From the NCBI RefSeq assembly GCF_002688565.1, contig NZ_CP024011.1, positions 992,001-1,056,000 on the forward strand: a DNA stretch of 64,000 nt, in the 5' to 3' direction. Source of the DNA: Acinetobacter sp. LoGeW2-3 (GTDB lineage Bacteria; Pseudomonadota; Gammaproteobacteria; Pseudomonadales; Moraxellaceae). Position 1 is the stretch's first letter, and each line of letters opens with the position of its first letter. The position numbers were made by a program, and so were the translations under genes. Below, in pieces: positions 63,183 to 64,000 of this stretch. The notes beneath the pieces were generated by a model. It ran no database searches. It saw nothing but the letters and a program-made list of their open reading frames with translations, and was not told the DNA's origin.

Positions 63183-64000
63183 ATGAAGCTGCTCCGTCTA
63201 AATGCCTTATCGTCTCGCACAGAGTTACCCAAAACGGTGGTTACCATTGGTAATTTTGACGGCGTGCATTTAGGTCATCAGGTCATGATCAAACAGCTCA
63301 AAGCCGTTGCAGAACAGCAGCAGCTCAAAAGCGTGGTGATGATCTTTGAACCGCAGCCACTAGAATACTTCAAAGGTTATGAGGCCCCACCCCGTATTTC
63401 TTCCTTACGAGAAAAGGTGGAATACCTGACAGAACTGGGTGTGGACTATATTGCCGTGGCGAAATTTGATGAAACTTTCCGGAGCCTCAGCGCAGAACAA
63501 TTTGCCGAGATTCTCAAAGACAAACTCAATGCCGAGCATCTGGTGCTGGGTGATGATTTTCACTTTGGTAAACACCGCCAAGGCAATAGCGAATTCTTAC
63601 GTAACTACGGCTTCCAGGTCACCAATTTAGAGACCGTAGCGTTGGACGGCGAACGTGTCAGTTCAACCCGTATCCGTCAGACTTTACAGGCCGGCGATCT
63701 TGCGCTGGCGGCCAAATTACTCGGTCGTCCTTATAGCATCACAGGCCGTGTGCAATATGGCGATCAGATCGGTCGTACCATTGATTTCCCAACCATTAAT
63801 GTGCGCCTGAACCGTCATAAACCGTGTCTGCATGGCATTTACGGTGTGGAAGTGGTCTGTGAAACCGAATCATTAAAAGATAAAGCACTCGCTGGCGATC
63901 CAAGCAAAAAAGGCATTGCTGGCTATGACCCAACCGGTCTGTTTGGTGCCGGACATGTCGGTACCCGCCCGGCCATCCAACAGGAACAACCAGAATGGCG
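63183..64000 (+). CDS. ribF: Bifunctional riboflavin kinase/FAD synthetase, 3' end outside the window
   Basis: Makes FMN and FAD. The first 272 codons are present. The N-terminal nucleotidyltransferase domain has TIGNFDGVHLGH, FEPQPLEYF, LVLGDDFHFGK and SSTRIRQTLQAGD. The C-terminal kinase domain begins with GRVQYGDQIGRTIDFPT. A roughly 25-residue insertion after GIYGVEVV, before GHVGTRPA, is longer than in E. coli RibF. ATG at 63183. Confidence 0.94.
   Translation, partial: MKLLRLNALSSRTELPKTVVTIGNFDGVHLGHQVMIKQLKAVAEQQQLKSVVMIFEPQPLEYFKGYEAPPRISSLREKVEYLTELGVDYIAVAKFDETFRSLSAEQFAEILKDKLNAEHLVLGDDFHFGKHRQGNSEFLRNYGFQVTNLETVALDGERVSSTRIRQTLQAGDLALAAKLLGRPYSITGRVQYGDQIGRTIDFPTINVRLNRHKPCLHGIYGVEVVCETESLKDKALAGDPSKKGIAGYDPTGLFGAGHVGTRPAIQQEQPEW

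Noticed and set aside
1..64000. tRNA genes, CRISPR arrays, insertion sequences or phage genes
   Set aside because: I looked for T-loop motifs, regularly spaced repeats, transposase frames and terminal repeats and found none that I could support. tRNAscan or an IS search could still find something I missed.

Overview
The window is chromosomal DNA of a gammaproteobacterium, almost certainly an Acinetobacter (Moraxellaceae). Supporting points are the gene orders dapA-bamC-like-purC, katB-ankB and ubiG-mupP-yciK, the RcnB-type small secreted proteins, the moderate to low G+C content and the AT-rich spacers with short intrinsic terminators. I see no rRNA, tRNA, CRISPR array, prophage or insertion sequence. 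Most of it is core metabolism. The only clearly accessory-looking gene is a PLD-like protein near the left end. The window opens inside an hpxO-like gene and closes inside ribF.

Layout. 1-2.8 kb: purine-ring breakdown (FAD urate hydroxylase, allantoicase, ureidoglycolate lyase). 2.9-3.6 kb: PLD-like protein. 3.6-9.3 kb: urea ABC transporter urtABCDE on the minus strand. 9.7-12.6 kb: a small unknown gene, parE and a YqiA-like esterase. 12.9-16.4 kb: an alpha/beta hydrolase, dsbB and gshA. 16.6-19.4 kb: DUF924, lipoprotein, DUF445 and DUF2798 genes. 19.7-25.7 kb: argS, a SPOR protein, psd, a rhodanese and pncB. 25.9-28.8 kb: periplasmic catalase with its ankyrin partner, and dtd. 29-36 kb: SCP2 protein, serB with a divergent membrane protein, a BASS transporter, pncA and an MFS transporter. 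36.9-39.5 kb: dapA, bamC-like, purC and a candidate small RNA. 39.6-46.4 kb: rarA, a GGDEF/EAL protein, YcgN, DUF1328, murJ and ampD. 46.5-50 kb: nadC, a tiny lipoprotein, rph, a FabR-like regulator and dsbA. 50.2-54.6 kb: ubiG-mupP-yciK, an unknown gene, an amber-interrupted mini-gene and two RcnB paralogues. 54.8-64 kb: argA, a five-gene sulfonate operon with twin binding proteins but no ssuE, a RutR-like regulator, a nucleosidase-like gene and ribF.

How the genes fit together. Allantoicase and ureidoglycolate lyase both release urea, and urtABCDE imports urea. Both sets have sigma-54-like -24/-12 sequences upstream, so a nitrogen-scavenging regulon is a reasonable inference. NAD supply (nadC, pncA, pncB), envelope redox control (dsbA, dsbB, gshA, katB-ankB) and wall synthesis or recycling (murJ, ampD, mupP) recur as themes.

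Most promising non-gene signals: a promoter-hairpin-terminator unit after purC that looks like an unannotated sRNA; a three-copy palindromic repeat after argS; terminators or hairpins placed inside operons (urtA/urtB, bamC/purC, katB/ankB); a 67-residue mini-gene cut by an in-frame TAG; a 41-residue lipoprotein; and a shared upstream element in front of both RcnB genes.
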